From Chrysoperla carnea (taxonomy: Eukaryota; Arthropoda; Insecta; Neuroptera; Chrysopidae), in contig NC_058339.1 of the NCBI RefSeq assembly GCF_905475395.1, forward strand, positions 87,802,520 through 87,866,519: a DNA stretch of 64,000 nucleotides, written 5' to 3'. Below, in pieces: positions 46,500 to 58,118 of the stretch. The translations under genes and the position numbers were made by a program. The notes below the pieces were generated by a model. The model was not told where the DNA came from. It made no database searches and saw only the letters and a list, made by a program, of their open reading frames with translations. Positions within the stretch are counted from its first letter, which is position 1. Each line of letters opens with the position of its first letter.

Positions 46500-49218
46500 A
46501 TATGTTATTAAATAAACAAAAAATACAGTTAAATTATCTAAAATAATTAAATATATAAATAAATAAGTAAATAATGAAAAATAGTTAATAGTTAAATGAT
46601 TAAGTATTACAATTAAATGTAATTAAAATATTTATACAAGATACAAGTCAATGTATTTAAATATATTTCTTGTAATTGTTATTACGTAAATTTTATAAAT
46701 AATTCAATTGAATTAATTTTAATTTTTTTTTTTTTAAATAAATCATCAAACTAAAATTAAATATATATTTAGACAATAAAAATGTTATATATAGGTATCT
46801 AAGTTTAATACTAAGTTTCTATTTTTAAGTATGAATGAATTTAAATTTATTTATAATTATAAATAATTTACTTACTAAGTAAGTGGAATAATTGTGAACT
46901 AAATGCAATGAATTGTATCGAGAATAAAATAGTTAGTAATAAATAGTAGTTTTAATGGGGTTGCAACTATCCTCGGTTGCTTTTTTATTTCGCATTCGTG
47001 AATAGCGATTCCCAAAACTCTTCAAGAGATGATTTCTGAGGTTAAATTTTAAATTTAATAAATTCTTATCTCTGTCACTTCTAGGGGTAGTTTTAATGGG
47101 GTTGCAACCATATTCAGTTCCTTTTTAGCCTTGAATTCATGATCAGCGACCTCGAAAACCCTCGAGAGACGATTTCCGGGGTGAAGTTTGGATTTTTTCA
47201 GTGTTACTATTTGTAGTACTTCGAGGTTGGAAAACTATCCTCATTTTTCGTTACAATGCAGAGGTAATGCGGCTGAATGTTCCTAAAGGTCTAAAGAACA
47301 CGTAAAAACAAGAAATTTTGAAATCGGAGCAGTTTCACCGCTTTTCCACATTTGATGGTATTTTCCGGCTTATTTCTTGCATTATCAGGCGATTTAATGA
47401 ACACCTATACAAAAATTTTTCCGTAGCATCAATATTTTTAAGCGTTACAAACTTGGGACTAAACTTAGTATACCTTGATATATATTACATATATACAGGG
47501 TATAAAAACTGAAGATATTCGCACCGAGCGCGAGTTTCCTTTCCATGACAACGATACACTACTTTAATTATAGAATTGTATGGATGCATATATAATTGTA
47601 TGGATTGCATTTATGACTTACATTGAAAATTTAATATTATTGTCCCACAAATTTAAATAAATAAATATGACAATTTATATTTGAAAAATAATATTTGTGC
47701 AATTTGATTTCTTATTTTCACAATTTTTAATGCATTAAGTTTAAATAATTAGTACTTTTCAATAATATAAATTTGACATTTTCTATAACATTAACATGTA
47801 AAGAACTGCAAATTAGTCATAACAGCGTCCTTTATCGCCAAAATTTTTCACTGGAAGCACTGGCATCGATTTTATTGCCCCTACCATGACTACGCACACA
47901 ACGAATAACATACTATTTGAAAAATAAAAGTTATTGATGTGTAAAATCGAGCGTGAACAAAATGCTCATAGCACGAGTGCTGACGGGTTAAAATTAACAA
48001 CACAACGACAATGCAGAAAATTTTAAATGCTAAAGATAAAAGTTAAAAATTACCTGATCATAAAAGAATGTTAAAATCAATGAATGTAATTAGAATAAAA
48101 CAATTAAAAAAGCAAACATTCTTGTTGATAGTTAACCATTTACATTTTTATACATTATTTACAAAACAATTTTGATTAAAATCTAGGATAACAAAATTCT
48201 TAAAACTTGTTTGTAAAAAAATGAATTTGTACAATTATTATATTGTAATGTATAGATAATAAATAATTACTTAAGTTACATATTTGAAGTGAAAGGAGAA
48301 CAAAACTTAAATTGACCATTTTGTTCATATCTAAATCACGTCTCTTACAAAATTCTGGAATTTATCTAACTATTACTTTACTGCAGGTATGGATGGAGTT
48401 ATTAACTAATGCATCCTAATGTGTTTTCAATATTATGGGCTATTTCTAAACAAATCATTCTGATTCTAACAATTGTGCTTTCAATAGAATCGTGGATATA
48501 GTCCAGGGTATATAGGGATTGTTGAAATAGTAACTCGAAAATTACGCTGTTTTTAACAATAAAAACAGTATAAAAAAATTGTAAAAAAGTCACAATATTG
48601 GAAATAATTTAAAACGATTTTTTTTTTTGCTTCACCACACACGTGATCTATGACGTCAATTCGACAAGGAATAAATGGCAGGTTCAATGAACCCGAATAA
48701 CTTTTTTTGCTTATTTTGAGCTTGAAAACACATGTATTCAAAATAGTGCCGTGCAATTTTGAAGCACCCTATCTATATACTATGTAAAGACAGAACACAT
48801 TTTAAATAACATTTAACGCCTTCTTTTAAAAATTTTAAAAATTAAAATTGAATTGCAATGACTTTATGGCATTAAGTGATATTGTTGTAGGTTGAAATTG
48901 ATGCACACAAGCTATAAAGTTAACCAATCCTTATTTGTCTATATTACTAGGTAGTAAATAATTATTACCTTTCTATAAGTAGACAGTTAATAATTTCATG
49001 TTGACCTTTTCACTTTAAGGTTGATCGGATTTTCATTTAAGATTGGTCGTAATATTATAGTCTAGGTACACTAAATATTTTTTTTTTTACAAAAATTACC
49101 AATTTTAATCTGTAAATAATTAATTATTTAAAAATCGAGTTTAGGTAACTAGATATTTCATTATTATTAAAAATAATAAATAAGTGCCTTTTCTTTTATT
49201 TTTTATCTTTATACCATG
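46500..49218. other. Long gene-free AT-rich stretch
   Basis: Apart from the 46945-47200 duplicate and the family B end fragment at 47385-47508 I see no gene, RNA or repeat boundary. Open frames here are short and lack domains or splice partners. Confidence 0.45.
46945..47200. repeat. Tandem duplicate, about 140-bp unit
   Basis: TAGTTTTAATGGGGTTGCAA begins both units (about 46946 and 47089). CGATTCCCAAAACTCTT and CGACCTCGAAAACCCTC, then GAGATGATTTCTGAGG and GAGACGATTTCCGGGG, correspond. The two units are clearly diverged. No gene is associated. Confidence 0.6.
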
Positions 49219-49787
49219 TATACAGAGTGGGCCATTTTAATCTATACACCTAAATACCTTGTTTTGTAGTTCATTAATCAAAAACAAAACCTGTAGAATT
49301 TGATAGGGGACATTATATTCTGACATCCAATTGGACCTTGTTATTTGGGTTTCTTTAATAGCCTATTTAGATCCTAAACGGTAAAGATAGAATAACACTT
49401 TAAAGTAATTGATCCTCATAAAAAAATTAACAATTTTTATTTTAAACATTTTTTTCGATTATCGTTAGCTTTGGGAGGAAATGCGACTTAAAAATATATT
49501 ATTGCATGCAATCTAAAGAAAAAACGCTTAAAGTTTATCGATAATATTGTAGATCAAAGTCATAAACACTTTGTTAGTTTTTAAATGTTCTTTTATGAGA
49601 ATTACCACTTTCTGATTTAAAGTGGTAACCTATCTTTTACCGTTTATAATCTAAATTGGTTATTAATGAAACCCGAAGAACTAGAAAAGAACCAATCTGA
49701 TGTCGCCCATCAAACTCTGCAACTTTTGTTTAAGTTATTTTTTGATTGGTTAATTACAAAACGGATTAAAATAACCCGCCCTGTATA
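49219..49787. mobile_element. Family C long-inverted-repeat MITE, complete copy
   Basis: The left end TATACAGAGTGGGCCATTTT is the inverse of the right end AAAATAACCCGCCCTGTATA (with small differences). Pairing continues inward through TTGTTTTGTAGTTCATTAAT, GACATCCAATTGGACCTTG and a TAGATCCTAAACGGTAAAGA block. The whole 569 bases are one imperfect palindrome. The 64-codon frame 49666-49860 overlaps its right arm and is not a gene. Fragments lie at about 12040, 19040 and 51450. Confidence 0.75.
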
Positions 49788-50411
49788 TGAAATACTAGCA
49801 GATACTCGCCTGCTTTGCTGGGCAATTTCAACTTTAAAAACAAAGACAATCATGTTATAGCCCTCACTTTTCTTGACCTTACTTATCCTCCCTTTTGTTC
49901 ACAATTTTAAGGATTTTAATTTTTTGGTACGGAACTCTAATTTTTTTGAAAGTAATATTTTGTCTATGATACTCGCTAATTATGTAACTTTCTATAGGTG
50001 AAATAATTTTAAGCAATTTCGGAAGGATGCCAAAGGGATAAAAACCGAGGGTTTCCGAGTTTTGGATTTTAGAAAAATTGCATTTGTTTATAAAAACTTG
50101 ATAAACAATTATTGCTGTTACTTTTGAAATTTCGCATTCTAAATTTTGAATCAGCGGGCCTAAATATTAATTCCTTGGGTGCTGTATTTATTATATTTAA
50201 AAATCTGTGTTTCTTTAAAAATTTGAAATGTTAAATTTTATGAAATAATCATAGATGGCCTTACTGTATGAAACTAAAATAAAATTTCTAATTTCACGTA
50301 TAAAGAATGACATTTAATTGATTCAAAAGAATAAACTTAAGTTACATAATCCAACAAATTATTAATTGTGTCCTTTAATTAGGGAAATAATCCTATTTTA
50401 AACTCCAATAG

Positions 50412-50581
50412 GTAAGCAAATTTTATTTCGATAAAATTATATTAAAAATAATTACTCTTTTAATTTGATTTAAAAAGTTTCTAACCTCACAACAATAGTC
50501 AGGCCAGAATTCATTGCACACAAATTTTTAATTAAATAACAAATAAAAATCTAAATTCGAAATTATTAATCTCAATTTCAG
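50412..50581 (+). other. Probable 5' UTR intron of the dicistronic mitochondrial unit
   Basis: A donor AATAG/GTAAGC at 50411-50417 and an acceptor CAATTTCAG at 50573-50581 would place the ATG of the microprotein only 6 bases into the next exon. It is inferred from splice consensus only; the start site upstream was not identified. Confidence 0.45.
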
Positions 50582-50587
50582 CTCTAA

Positions 50588-50782
50588 ATGGATGTTGGTC
50601 GTAAATTAAAAAGTGCATATGCATTTTGGCGTTATTATCGTGTAGTGATTATTTTCCCAACATTTACAGTCACCTCAATTCTTGCAGATTATTTGCACAC
50701 AAAACATTGGAAAGCTGAACAATTACAAAAAAAGAAACAATTACAATCATCATTAATTGATTCTGAAGAATTACACGATTAA
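50588..50782 (+). CDS. 64-residue single-pass membrane microprotein, first cistron before NDUFB1
   Basis: The start is ATG at 50588, shortly after a probable acceptor. The protein begins basic (MDVGRKLKSAYAFWRYYR), has one hydrophobic segment (VVIIFPTFTVTSILADYL, about residues 19-36), then a Lys/Gln-rich charged tail ending SEELHD. This is the layout of small inner-mitochondrial-membrane proteins such as respiratory-chain assembly factors. The stop is followed after 14 bases by the ATG of NDUFB1 in another frame, with no room for a promoter, so both are probably translated from one mRNA. I cannot name the family. Its tight pairing with a complex I subunit suggests a mitochondrial role, which is inference. 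Confidence 0.75.
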   Translation: MDVGRKLKSAYAFWRYYRVVIIFPTFTVTSILADYLHTKHWKAEQLQKKKQLQSSLIDSEELHD

Positions 50783-50796
50783 ATTATTTTTAAAAA

Positions 50797-50976
50797 ATGG
50801 CTGCTGTATTTGGTTTAACACCCAGATTTTTTAAATTTGCAACATTACCATTATTGGGCTTCGCAATTGGATGGTTTTTGGATGCTAAAGAAACTGAACG
50901 GATGGTCATGTTCCGGGATAAAAGCAAGCTATATGGTGGTAATGTTAAAGAAGGTCAGCAACCAACATGGCCATAA
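50797..50976 (+). CDS. NDUFB1: NADH dehydrogenase (ubiquinone) 1 beta subcomplex subunit 1 (MNLL)
   Basis: The 59-residue product is an accessory subunit of mitochondrial complex I, located in the membrane arm. It has a short N-terminus, one membrane segment (FATLPLLGFAIGWFLD), then the family signature LDAKETERMVMFRDKSKLY and a C-terminal PTWP. The family is known for a very short protein with a Leu-Asp-x-Lys start to the matrix or intermembrane-facing part, a FR-KS motif and a terminal TW; all are present. It is the second cistron of a two-gene transcript: ATG comes 14 bases after the upstream stop and there is no acceptor between. The AATAAA at 51042-51047 serves both. Frame intact; length normal for the family. 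Confidence 0.9.
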   Translation: MAAVFGLTPRFFKFATLPLLGFAIGWFLDAKETERMVMFRDKSKLYGGNVKEGQQPTWP

Positions 50977-51041
50977 CTTAAGTAATTTAATTTATTTCTA
51001 GTTAAAAAATTTATAGAACATGAATTCGAAGTTAATTTTTT

Positions 51042-51047
51042 AATAAA
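51042..51047 (+). terminator. Polyadenylation signal of the dicistronic unit
   Basis: AATAAA lies 66 bases after the TAA of NDUFB1 and is the first such hexamer after the microprotein start, which supports one shared transcript. Confidence 0.6.
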
Positions 51048-52985
51048 ATTGTTTTCGTTTAAACTAAAATAAAAAATAAATTGACCCTTGATTTTTTATA
51101 ATTTTTACCTTGAAGGAACGAAGACGTTTCTGAAAGTTTTGCGTGAATAACACAATTTCCAAGTCTTCTTGAGAAGAGAAATCTACGACTTTGTAAGTTT
51201 TAATAAGGGAAAAATTTACCTTAGTTGGGGAAATAAGGCGTTTGAGCTCAGAATTTAAAATTACCGAGGGTGTAGTAAAAATTAATTTGGTCATAATGTG
51301 TGGTCCTTAAATATACCCTCGTTAGCAAGTTCGTAATAACCAATCGTGCTGAAAAATCATGAAAATAGAAAATAAAACTATTGAATATTATATTTTGATT
51401 CTAACCATTTTTTTCCCTTAAACGATCTTTTCTAAACCGTGCTGTTTTATACAGAGTGGGCATTTTTATCTATACATCTAAATATCTCGTTTTGTAGTTG
51501 ACCAATCGATAATTTTAAAAAAACTCGATAATTGCCAAATTTGTTGATAACAAAATGTTAGCCTAAAAAATGATCCTTTTTAGAAAACACCTGCTTCTCG
51601 AAAACGGACAGGTTTAGGTGAGAAAAGTAACAAGACAAAACTTGTTTTGAAATGTCCAAAATATAAAATCCCAATTGTTTTAATAATCGTTAATTTTGTC
51701 AATATCAAATTTTCATCAAAATAACGAAATTTGTTTTTGAACACTTGTAAAAACGGCGAGTTTTTGGAAAAAAATGTCACAGTACAAAAAAATGCTTAAA
51801 ATAATTTCAAAATATAACATTCAATAGTTTTTTTTTCTATTTTCATGATTTCATTAGTTTCAAATTCTACATCTGTTGTTTTCGACACGCCCTAAAATAA
51901 TTTCCCAAGTCCCTAGAATAAACAGTCTATTGCTTCTATATTTAAGAAAAACTAAATTTTTACTAAAAACTAAAACAGAAAAACGCATTAATTTTCATTT
52001 GAAAAATATATATATTTATTATATTTTAAAATAACAAAGGTAAAAAAGCCTCTAGCAAACAGAAAACGAATTAGCCACGTAGAATAATTGTCATTTTTAC
52101 TGTGACTGACGCAGGCAAATCGGAACGTTTATCAGAAGCTTATTTTCTAGTCAACAAGTAAAAATTGGTGAAATATAGAGATAATGGTTTTAAAAATACG
52201 TGCCATAGCTCGTTGAATTCGGAATGATGTCTTCAAAAATTGCAAAAGTTATAAACAATTAAAGATGAAAAAAAAAGTTATTTAGTTTTTCGCCAATATT
52301 TCATAAACTATTAATATTTATAAAATTTATGAAAAAGATTCTTAAAGGGAAGGTAATTTCCAATAAAAAAACTCCTACTCTCGGAAGTCTGTCATTAGAT
52401 CTTTTTGCGTCATTTTTAGATTGTTGTAATATCGTCATAAATGAGTACGTCACACTAAATAATTTTTTTAAGTTATTAAATATTAATTTAAAATTTTGAA
52501 AAAATTATGATGTATTCTATAAACACTTAAAAAAAATTATTATCGTTGGGAAATCTTATATATACTCCAGCAAGTTTTTTCCTGTCCTACCCTTATTCCT
52601 TTATCAAATTCCATAATTCAACTCCTCATTTTTCATTTTACCGCTTAGGAAAAAACACAATAAATAATTTGAACGAAATAATATTATAAATTTAAATAAG
52701 TTTATAAGGCAAACATGTTAGTTTTTACAGATGCTCTCCTAATACTTTAGACATATTATTACTATTTTTAATTCATGTTCTCATAATATTAATTTAAGAA
52801 CTTTTGATTTTTTTTCACCACTTTTCTACGAAATTTGTTTGTTGTTTTTAGCCAACGGGTACAGATTTACACGTTTAGCTGGAATTCCGCACGGATCGAG
52901 CTAGTTATTATCTCTAATTTCGCCAATTTGAACTTGTTGACTAGACTATTAATATAGAACAATTTATCACACAGAATAGAAAACT
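51048..52985. other. Intergenic stretch with repeat fragments
   Basis: About 51450-51540 is a left-end fragment of family C (ATACAGAGTGGGCATTTTTA). About 52190-52560 is an inverted copy of family F (37705-38060). The remainder is AT-rich with no recognised gene. Confidence 0.5.
52190..52560 (-). repeat. Dispersed repeat family F, copy 2
   Basis: In reverse orientation to 37705-38060 it contains GTTATAAACAATTAAAGATG, GATTCTTAAAGGGAAGG, TTTTTGCGTCATTTTTAGA and ATTATCGTTGGGAAATCTTA. It ends about 430 bases downstream of the pseudokinase stop. Confidence 0.6.
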
Positions 52986-54371
52986 TTAAAAATATGTTGT
53001 CTGAAAATCCTGTGAACTTTTCAAAGAATTCACAGCAGGTAATTTAAATTTTGCATTAATATTTTCTTTATCATTCATAATCCGTAATAATTCAAAAGCT
53101 TGTTTCTTCGATTCGTTCGTCCAAGAAAACGGTCTTGTTGGTAATATTTTTCGATCATCAGTAATATCACTATTCGCTTTTCGTAATTTATAATCAACAA
53201 TTTCATTTTTCATATTTTCACTAACTAAATTCTCCATAGAATTTCTCGATTCTTGTATAATATTCATATTTTGTACTTGTAAGGCCTTTAATTTTTTATC
53301 CAATAATTCCATTGATTTTTTATCATCAATAATTCGTTTTTTTGATGTTCGACGCTCGGATTGTGATCGACGAAATGCTTTCGGTTTTTTAAATGTTTCC
53401 ACATCGATTTTTTTCGATGTTGGAATAATAGTAGTATCACATGATCCAATCGGTAACGTTGAATCTAAATCTTCATACGGAATTTTCGCTTGTTTTAAAT
53501 AACATTCAGCTTTTGTTAAATTTTCTTCAGCTAATTTTTCTTTCTCTGCTATTTTTCGTGCATTCTCCATTAACTGTCGTTCTTTTTCCGCCAATGATTT
53601 TTCTTTTTCCTCCAATATTTTTAATTTTTTCTCATATTCACTTTCAATGAAACTTTTTTTATAAATTGAAATCGACGATTTAAATATCCCTGGGGAATTT
53701 GTTAAAAAAATTGGATGTATCAGTATTGATTCAATAGTTGAGGTACTTTCATTCAAGAATAAACAAAATCGATAAAAATCCATTGATATCACTCGTAAAT
53801 GTTCGTATTGATTCGAATTTCGAAATGGTTTGAGTGTAAGTAATTCGTACAGTAATTCAGATAATTCAATTAAAATTGTTTTATTTGAATTATTACAATT
53901 CAAATCGAATAAATCAATTTTCAGGTTCGTATTTGCATCAAAATAAATATTTTCTTTACTTAAATGTATTTTAATTTCATTTAATTTTAATTTTTGTGTT
54001 GTTTTAATCACATGACATATTTGATAAGTTAAATTCCATATAAATTGCTCACAAAATTGATTATTTACCTTGTAGGCATTAAATATTAATTGTTGTAAAT
54101 TAATCGTTGGATAATATTCAAAAAATGTATAAAATACTTTTAATTCTGAATCTTTTTCATAATCGAATATTTTTAAAATGTTTGATGAATCATTAAATTG
54201 TGTTAATTTTTTTAAATCACTTTGTATTAATTCTTTATATTTTTTCGATGAATTTCGATATGTAAATAATTTTACTATGTATTTTGTTTGATTGCACTTA
54301 TTTAGAACTTCGTATTTTATAAATGTACCATTTTTAATTATATTTAAAACATCACAGTCGGATAATTTCAT
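52986..54371 (-). CDS. NEK2-like pseudokinase with C-terminal coiled coil, single exon (461 residues)
   Basis: The N-terminal 230 residues follow the order of a NIMA-related (NEK2-type) kinase domain but key sites are lost. The glycine loop is NGTFIK; the ATP-binding Lys34 is kept (YIVKLF). HRD has become K134-I-H136, followed by LSKENIYFD where Asn141 remains. DFG has become L154-F-D156. The activation segment to the family's SDIW region is deleted, so LFDLN runs within a few residues into ILIELSELLYELLTLKPF. A final STIESILIHPIF matches the end of the kinase lobe. A charged coiled coil (about 236-296, YEKKLKILEEKEKSLAEKER) and a basic tail follow, then RPFSWTNESKKQAFELLRIM, resembling insect NEK2 C-termini. 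ATG start; no introns, so a retrocopy origin is possible. Catalysis is unlikely; a centrosomal scaffold role by NEK2 analogy is only inference. Confidence 0.8.
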   Translation of the reverse strand: MKLSDCDVLNIIKNGTFIKYEVLNKCNQTKYIVKLFTYRNSSKKYKELIQSDLKKLTQFNDSSNILKIFDYEKDSELKVFYTFFEYYPTINLQQLIFNAYKVNNQFCEQFIWNLTYQICHVIKTTQKLKLNEIKIHLSKENIYFDANTNLKIDLFDLNCNNSNKTILIELSELLYELLTLKPFRNSNQYEHLRVISMDFYRFCLFLNESTSTIESILIHPIFLTNSPGIFKSSISIYKKSFIESEYEKKLKILEEKEKSLAEKERQLMENARKIAEKEKLAEENLTKAECYLKQAKIPYEDLDSTLPIGSCDTTIIPTSKKIDVETFKKPKAFRRSQSERRTSKKRIIDDKKSMELLDKKLKALQVQNMNIIQESRNSMENLVSENMKNEIVDYKLRKANSDITDDRKILPTRPFSWTNESKKQAFELLRIMNDKENINAKFKLPAVNSLKSSQDFQTTYF

Positions 54372-56275
54372 TTTTGTCGTTTTATATCGTATTTCTGGTA
54401 AATATTTTGAAATATAGGAACTTTAAATTTATTTAAATAACACTTTTAAAATGTTCAACGGTTTTTTTTAAATCTTTGTTTGCGGATACCTGTTTTAGTT
54501 GTGTCCTTGTTTAGTTTGAATATGGGTGGGTGTCTTCTTTTAACACGACCATTTGGATTCCATTGTGATGTGGTTATTTAAAAAAAATTACCTGTTATTT
54601 CACGAAATAGTCATTTATAGATATGCCCATCGACTTACTAACGGGGGGAGGGCAGGTCTGGTCAACTGCCTCCGCTCCCGGAGCATGGTCTTAGGAAAGA
54701 TTTTATTGTAAGTTTGAGTAGCATTCAAGGTTTTTTGGTAGCATCATAGACCCTATTCAATTTCTTTGATAGTGTAACTATACTCATCAAAGCTGATAAA
54801 ATTTTAAAAACACATATCTGTATGACTCCCTGTGAAAAATCATCGATTTTGGAACATGAATAGCTTATTTGAAAAATTTGTACTTTCTATTTTTGGAATC
54901 TATTGTTTAAAAATTTTTCAAACCCCCTACCGATTTGTGCTGAGGGTTGAAAGGATGAGAAATGTTATCCTTAAATTCTATATGAAGTTTAAAAGGGTCT
55001 TCCAAATGTTTTATTTTTCTTGAAAATGAGCCATAAAATTAAAGAGTTTCCCGTACGAGCGTTTTAGATTCAAATATTCGCTTTCCAAGCAAAATTGACA
55101 CTTCTGGAATAAAAATACTGTAGTAATTTTGAAAATTTCGATTTCGAAAATCGGACCCATCACAATAACTTTTTATACTGGGAAGTTAAAAAATACAGCT
55201 GTATCTCTGCGAAGATTTGATATTTAAAAATTTGAAAAACTCCCGACAAATTTTTCGGGTACGGAGCCCCAAACTCGCACTTGAAATATTTGCTAAGAAC
55301 ACTCTCCATTAAATTATCTTTCGAACGAAACAAAAAAATCCTAATCTGTTCATCCGTCTAGGCGCTGTGATGCCACAGATAGACACACATAGTGGTCAAA
55401 CTTATAATACTCCTTTTTTTGGTTCGCGGGTTCAAAATCATCGAATTTAGAACCTTAACATAGCTCATTTGAAAACTTTCTGGTTTTGGAATTTATTGCT
55501 CAAAGATTTGTTCACCTCTTCCGTAAATTTTATATTAATACTCTTGATGAGTTTACAATAATTTTAGATTATTATACTTGCATGCCTCTTAAAACATCTG
55601 ATAAATCTAATTTAAAAAAATGATTTATGATTACATAAAAATAAATACCATCCCTTTTTTTTTCTCTTTGCCTTAAAGACTTAATCATTCTCTTTCCAAA
55701 AAAAAGGCCACATAAATAAAACAAATATTTTGACAAAAAAATAAAATTTTATTAAAATTAAAGTAAAATTAAAATCAATAGCTTCTTTCCTTTTATGCTA
55801 AATCTTTATTAAAATTACCAGATTATGAAAATCAGAACATTTCTATAATCGTACCCAACTCATTTTAAAGATACCTTTAAAATAAAATTTTTATACCTGG
55901 AACAAAATTTACTAAAATACGAGTTCATTCTGTGTCTCAACGAATGAAGCTAATATCATTTTTTGGGGTTACAAATATCATTTTTTAGGAAACAAATATC
56001 ACTTTTTGTAGGGTTCGATTGGCTAAGAATAGGTACACTTGAATATTGGTTGATTATTGAATAGAAAAAAAGATGTGTTGCAATTTTTTTCATCAGGTGA
56101 GAATTACGAAAGATTTTCGCATCTAAAGTTGACCAAATTGGGTACCCCTCCCTCATGCAAAGTACAATTAGAGCTTCTCAGATTAAAAATAAAAGAAAAG
56201 AAGATGAGAGATGATAAAGAGAAGAAGAGAAGATGATAAAGTTGCTGTAATATAACGCCGTTTTTTGAGAATTAG
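54372..56275. other. Intergenic stretch with one family A repeat
   Basis: Family A copy at 55205-55436 (see its entry). About 54640-54700 is a short G/C-rich patch (GGGGGGAGGGCAGG). Short frames at 54832-55023 and 55956-56156 have no domain or splice context and are left out. 56190-56240 is an AGAAGA-rich purine run. Confidence 0.5.
55205..55436 (+). repeat. Dispersed repeat family A, complete copy
   Basis: Blocks AAAAACTCCCGACAAATTTT, GTACGGAGCCCCAAACTCGC, CTCCATTAAATTATCTTTCG, TCATCCGTCTAGGCGCTGTG and GTGGTCAAACTTATAATACT are in family order. Confidence 0.7.
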
Positions 56276-56281
56276 TTTATT
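56276..56281 (-). terminator. Polyadenylation signal of the secreted-protein gene
   Basis: TTTATT on the plus strand (AATAAA on the minus strand) lies 57 bases past the TAA at 56338. Confidence 0.55.
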
Positions 56282-56337
56282 AATATAAAAACAAAATCAT
56301 ATAAAAATTTCGACCACCAGCTCTCTAACAAAACAAA

Positions 56338-58118
56338 TTAGTAAATAATTTCGGATGGCTTAATAAATGTTCCACCACTATTATTATCAATTCGTTGTGG
56401 TTCTTGTTCAACCACAGGTGTTGAGGGGGCTACTGACGAAGATGTCGAAGGTATACTGGTTGTAACAATTGTAGGTAATGACCATGTAAGAGTTGGTTCA
56501 ATTCCATTACCATTTATTTCTTGTTCACCGGGTGTCTCTGGAGGAAGTGATACGGGGCTCTCATTTTTGATCTCCACAACACCAGATTGTTCTGTTATTG
56601 GACATTTTGGTAAATTAAATGGCATTTTTGTTGGTAGACAATGTTTTATTGAGAATGTAATGACTCGGGTAGGATCGTAGTATGTTTCGGTGATAATTCG
56701 GGTTGCTGTCTTGGTTTTGGTGGTTACGCCGCCACGAAGGAAATTTAAATAATCACCCCAGTAGAAGTTTGACGATGACGCTGATGGTTTTGAATTGATT
56801 GAATTGTTTTTTGCTTGTGAAATTGAGGCTATTAATGGTGGTGTTGATTCAGCTAATGATTGACGACGATTTGAAATTGCTGTTGTATTTGGTGAAGTTT
56901 GTGACCTGAAAATTAGAAAATTTGCTATAAGTCCCAGAATTGTGTGGATCTAGAAAGGAATGCATTAAGGTCTTAGCATCCCTCAAACTAAGGTACTGGA
57001 ACCCGTTAAGACCAAATTTCAAAACACCATAAATTCTCTAATTATCCCCTCTTTTCTCTTCCTGTTTTTATTCTTACGGATTATTATCGCCAGTTATCGG
57101 GCGGGCCGATGGCAAATAGGGAGGCAAGTCGATTTACGGAGAATACCAATATAGAAGAAAAAAAGACAAAATTTTTTTTTAGAATTAAATTTTGTGGCTT
57201 CGCAGACACTGGAGTCCGGATCTATACTGGTGGAAATCGTTTACCTAAAAATTTATTTTTCTGCTATTTCTTTTTTCCCCTTTCATCTCATGGGGGCCCT
57301 TTTCCTAAAAAATTGCTTTTAAAATTGATTTTATTTAGTTTTTGTACCTTATATATGAAATATATCAAAGTATATTAAGTTTAATCAGCCAATTTCCATT
57401 TGTCTGTTTATCAACACAATAACTCGTAAACGAAAAAAGATATCGAGCTGAAATTTATTTATATTGTGTTGAGGTCGTAAGAAGTGATAAAGGTTACAAA
57501 AAAAGTTCAAAAGTCCATTTGATCCTGGATTTGTAGGGCCCATCTTGTAAACCATTAGAGATAGAACAAAAGTGTCAGTGTAAAAATGTTTCTTATAAAA
57601 AATTAAACTATTGTTTGAAGCGTCTAGAGAAAAAATTACACGAGTACTTTTTTTGTTTTAAATTGATCAAAAATTCAAAAATATTCTTTATTTTGGAAAA
57701 ATTCTAAATTGTATACTTTGCGCGACAAAATTAGTTTTGAAATTTGATGAAACTCATTATGTAAGATAATTTTGACCCAAAAATATATAAATCAATTTTG
57801 ATAAAAAAAAGTAGCATATACTTACTGATTTTGATTGTTTTGGACCGTTGTTGTAAATAAAGGTCCGTAATTTAGAAATCGAAAACGTCGACATGGCCGT
57901 AATGTTGGTTCGTACGCCACACAAGATGATGGTACCAATGTTGTAACAATTAGATTATCCACAACTAATTTTGTTACTTCTGTAACACCACTACCAAAAA
58001 ATTTACCCGTACGTCGATTATTTCCAACATTTTGATTTGCAGCTTCACCCAAATCAACAATGATCCCCAGCGTTGCACTTAACAATAAAATAAAATTAAA
58101 CTTAAGTATTCTTGCCAT
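56338..58118 (-). CDS. Secreted protein of unknown function, two exons (286 residues)
   Basis: Exon 1 (57826-58118) starts with ATG and encodes a signal peptide (MARILKFNFILLLSATLGII, cleavage likely after GEA). It continues to a GTAAGT donor in phase 2. Exon 2 (56338-56905) starts after TTTTCAG and restores the frame (NQNQ/SQTS). Mature features: a VTEVTKLVVDNLIVTTLVPS segment, two Cys near CVAYEPTLRPCRR, a Ser/Asn/Gln-rich linker, then FYWGDYLNFLRGG, a TATRIITETYYDPTRVITFS block and two further Cys (HCLP, PKCP). A Thr/Ser/Pro-rich tail ends in PSEIIY. The pattern VxxVxTLxPSC...PCR followed by YxPTRxITFSIxxC is one I associate with insect extracellular proteins without a name. There are no membrane segments apart from the signal. 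Its role is unknown; a structural or cuticle-like secreted role is conceivable but not shown. Confidence 0.8.
57345..57625 (+). repeat. Dispersed repeat family B in the intron of the secreted-protein gene
   Basis: Blocks CCTTATATATGAAATATATC, TCAACACAATAACTCGTAAA, AAAAGATATCGAGCTGAAAT, TAGGGCCCATCTTGTAAACC and ATTAGAGATAGAACAAAAGT show a moderately diverged forward copy. Confidence 0.65.

Noticed and set aside
49666-49860. 64-codon open frame
   Set aside because: It overlaps the right arm of the complete family C MITE.
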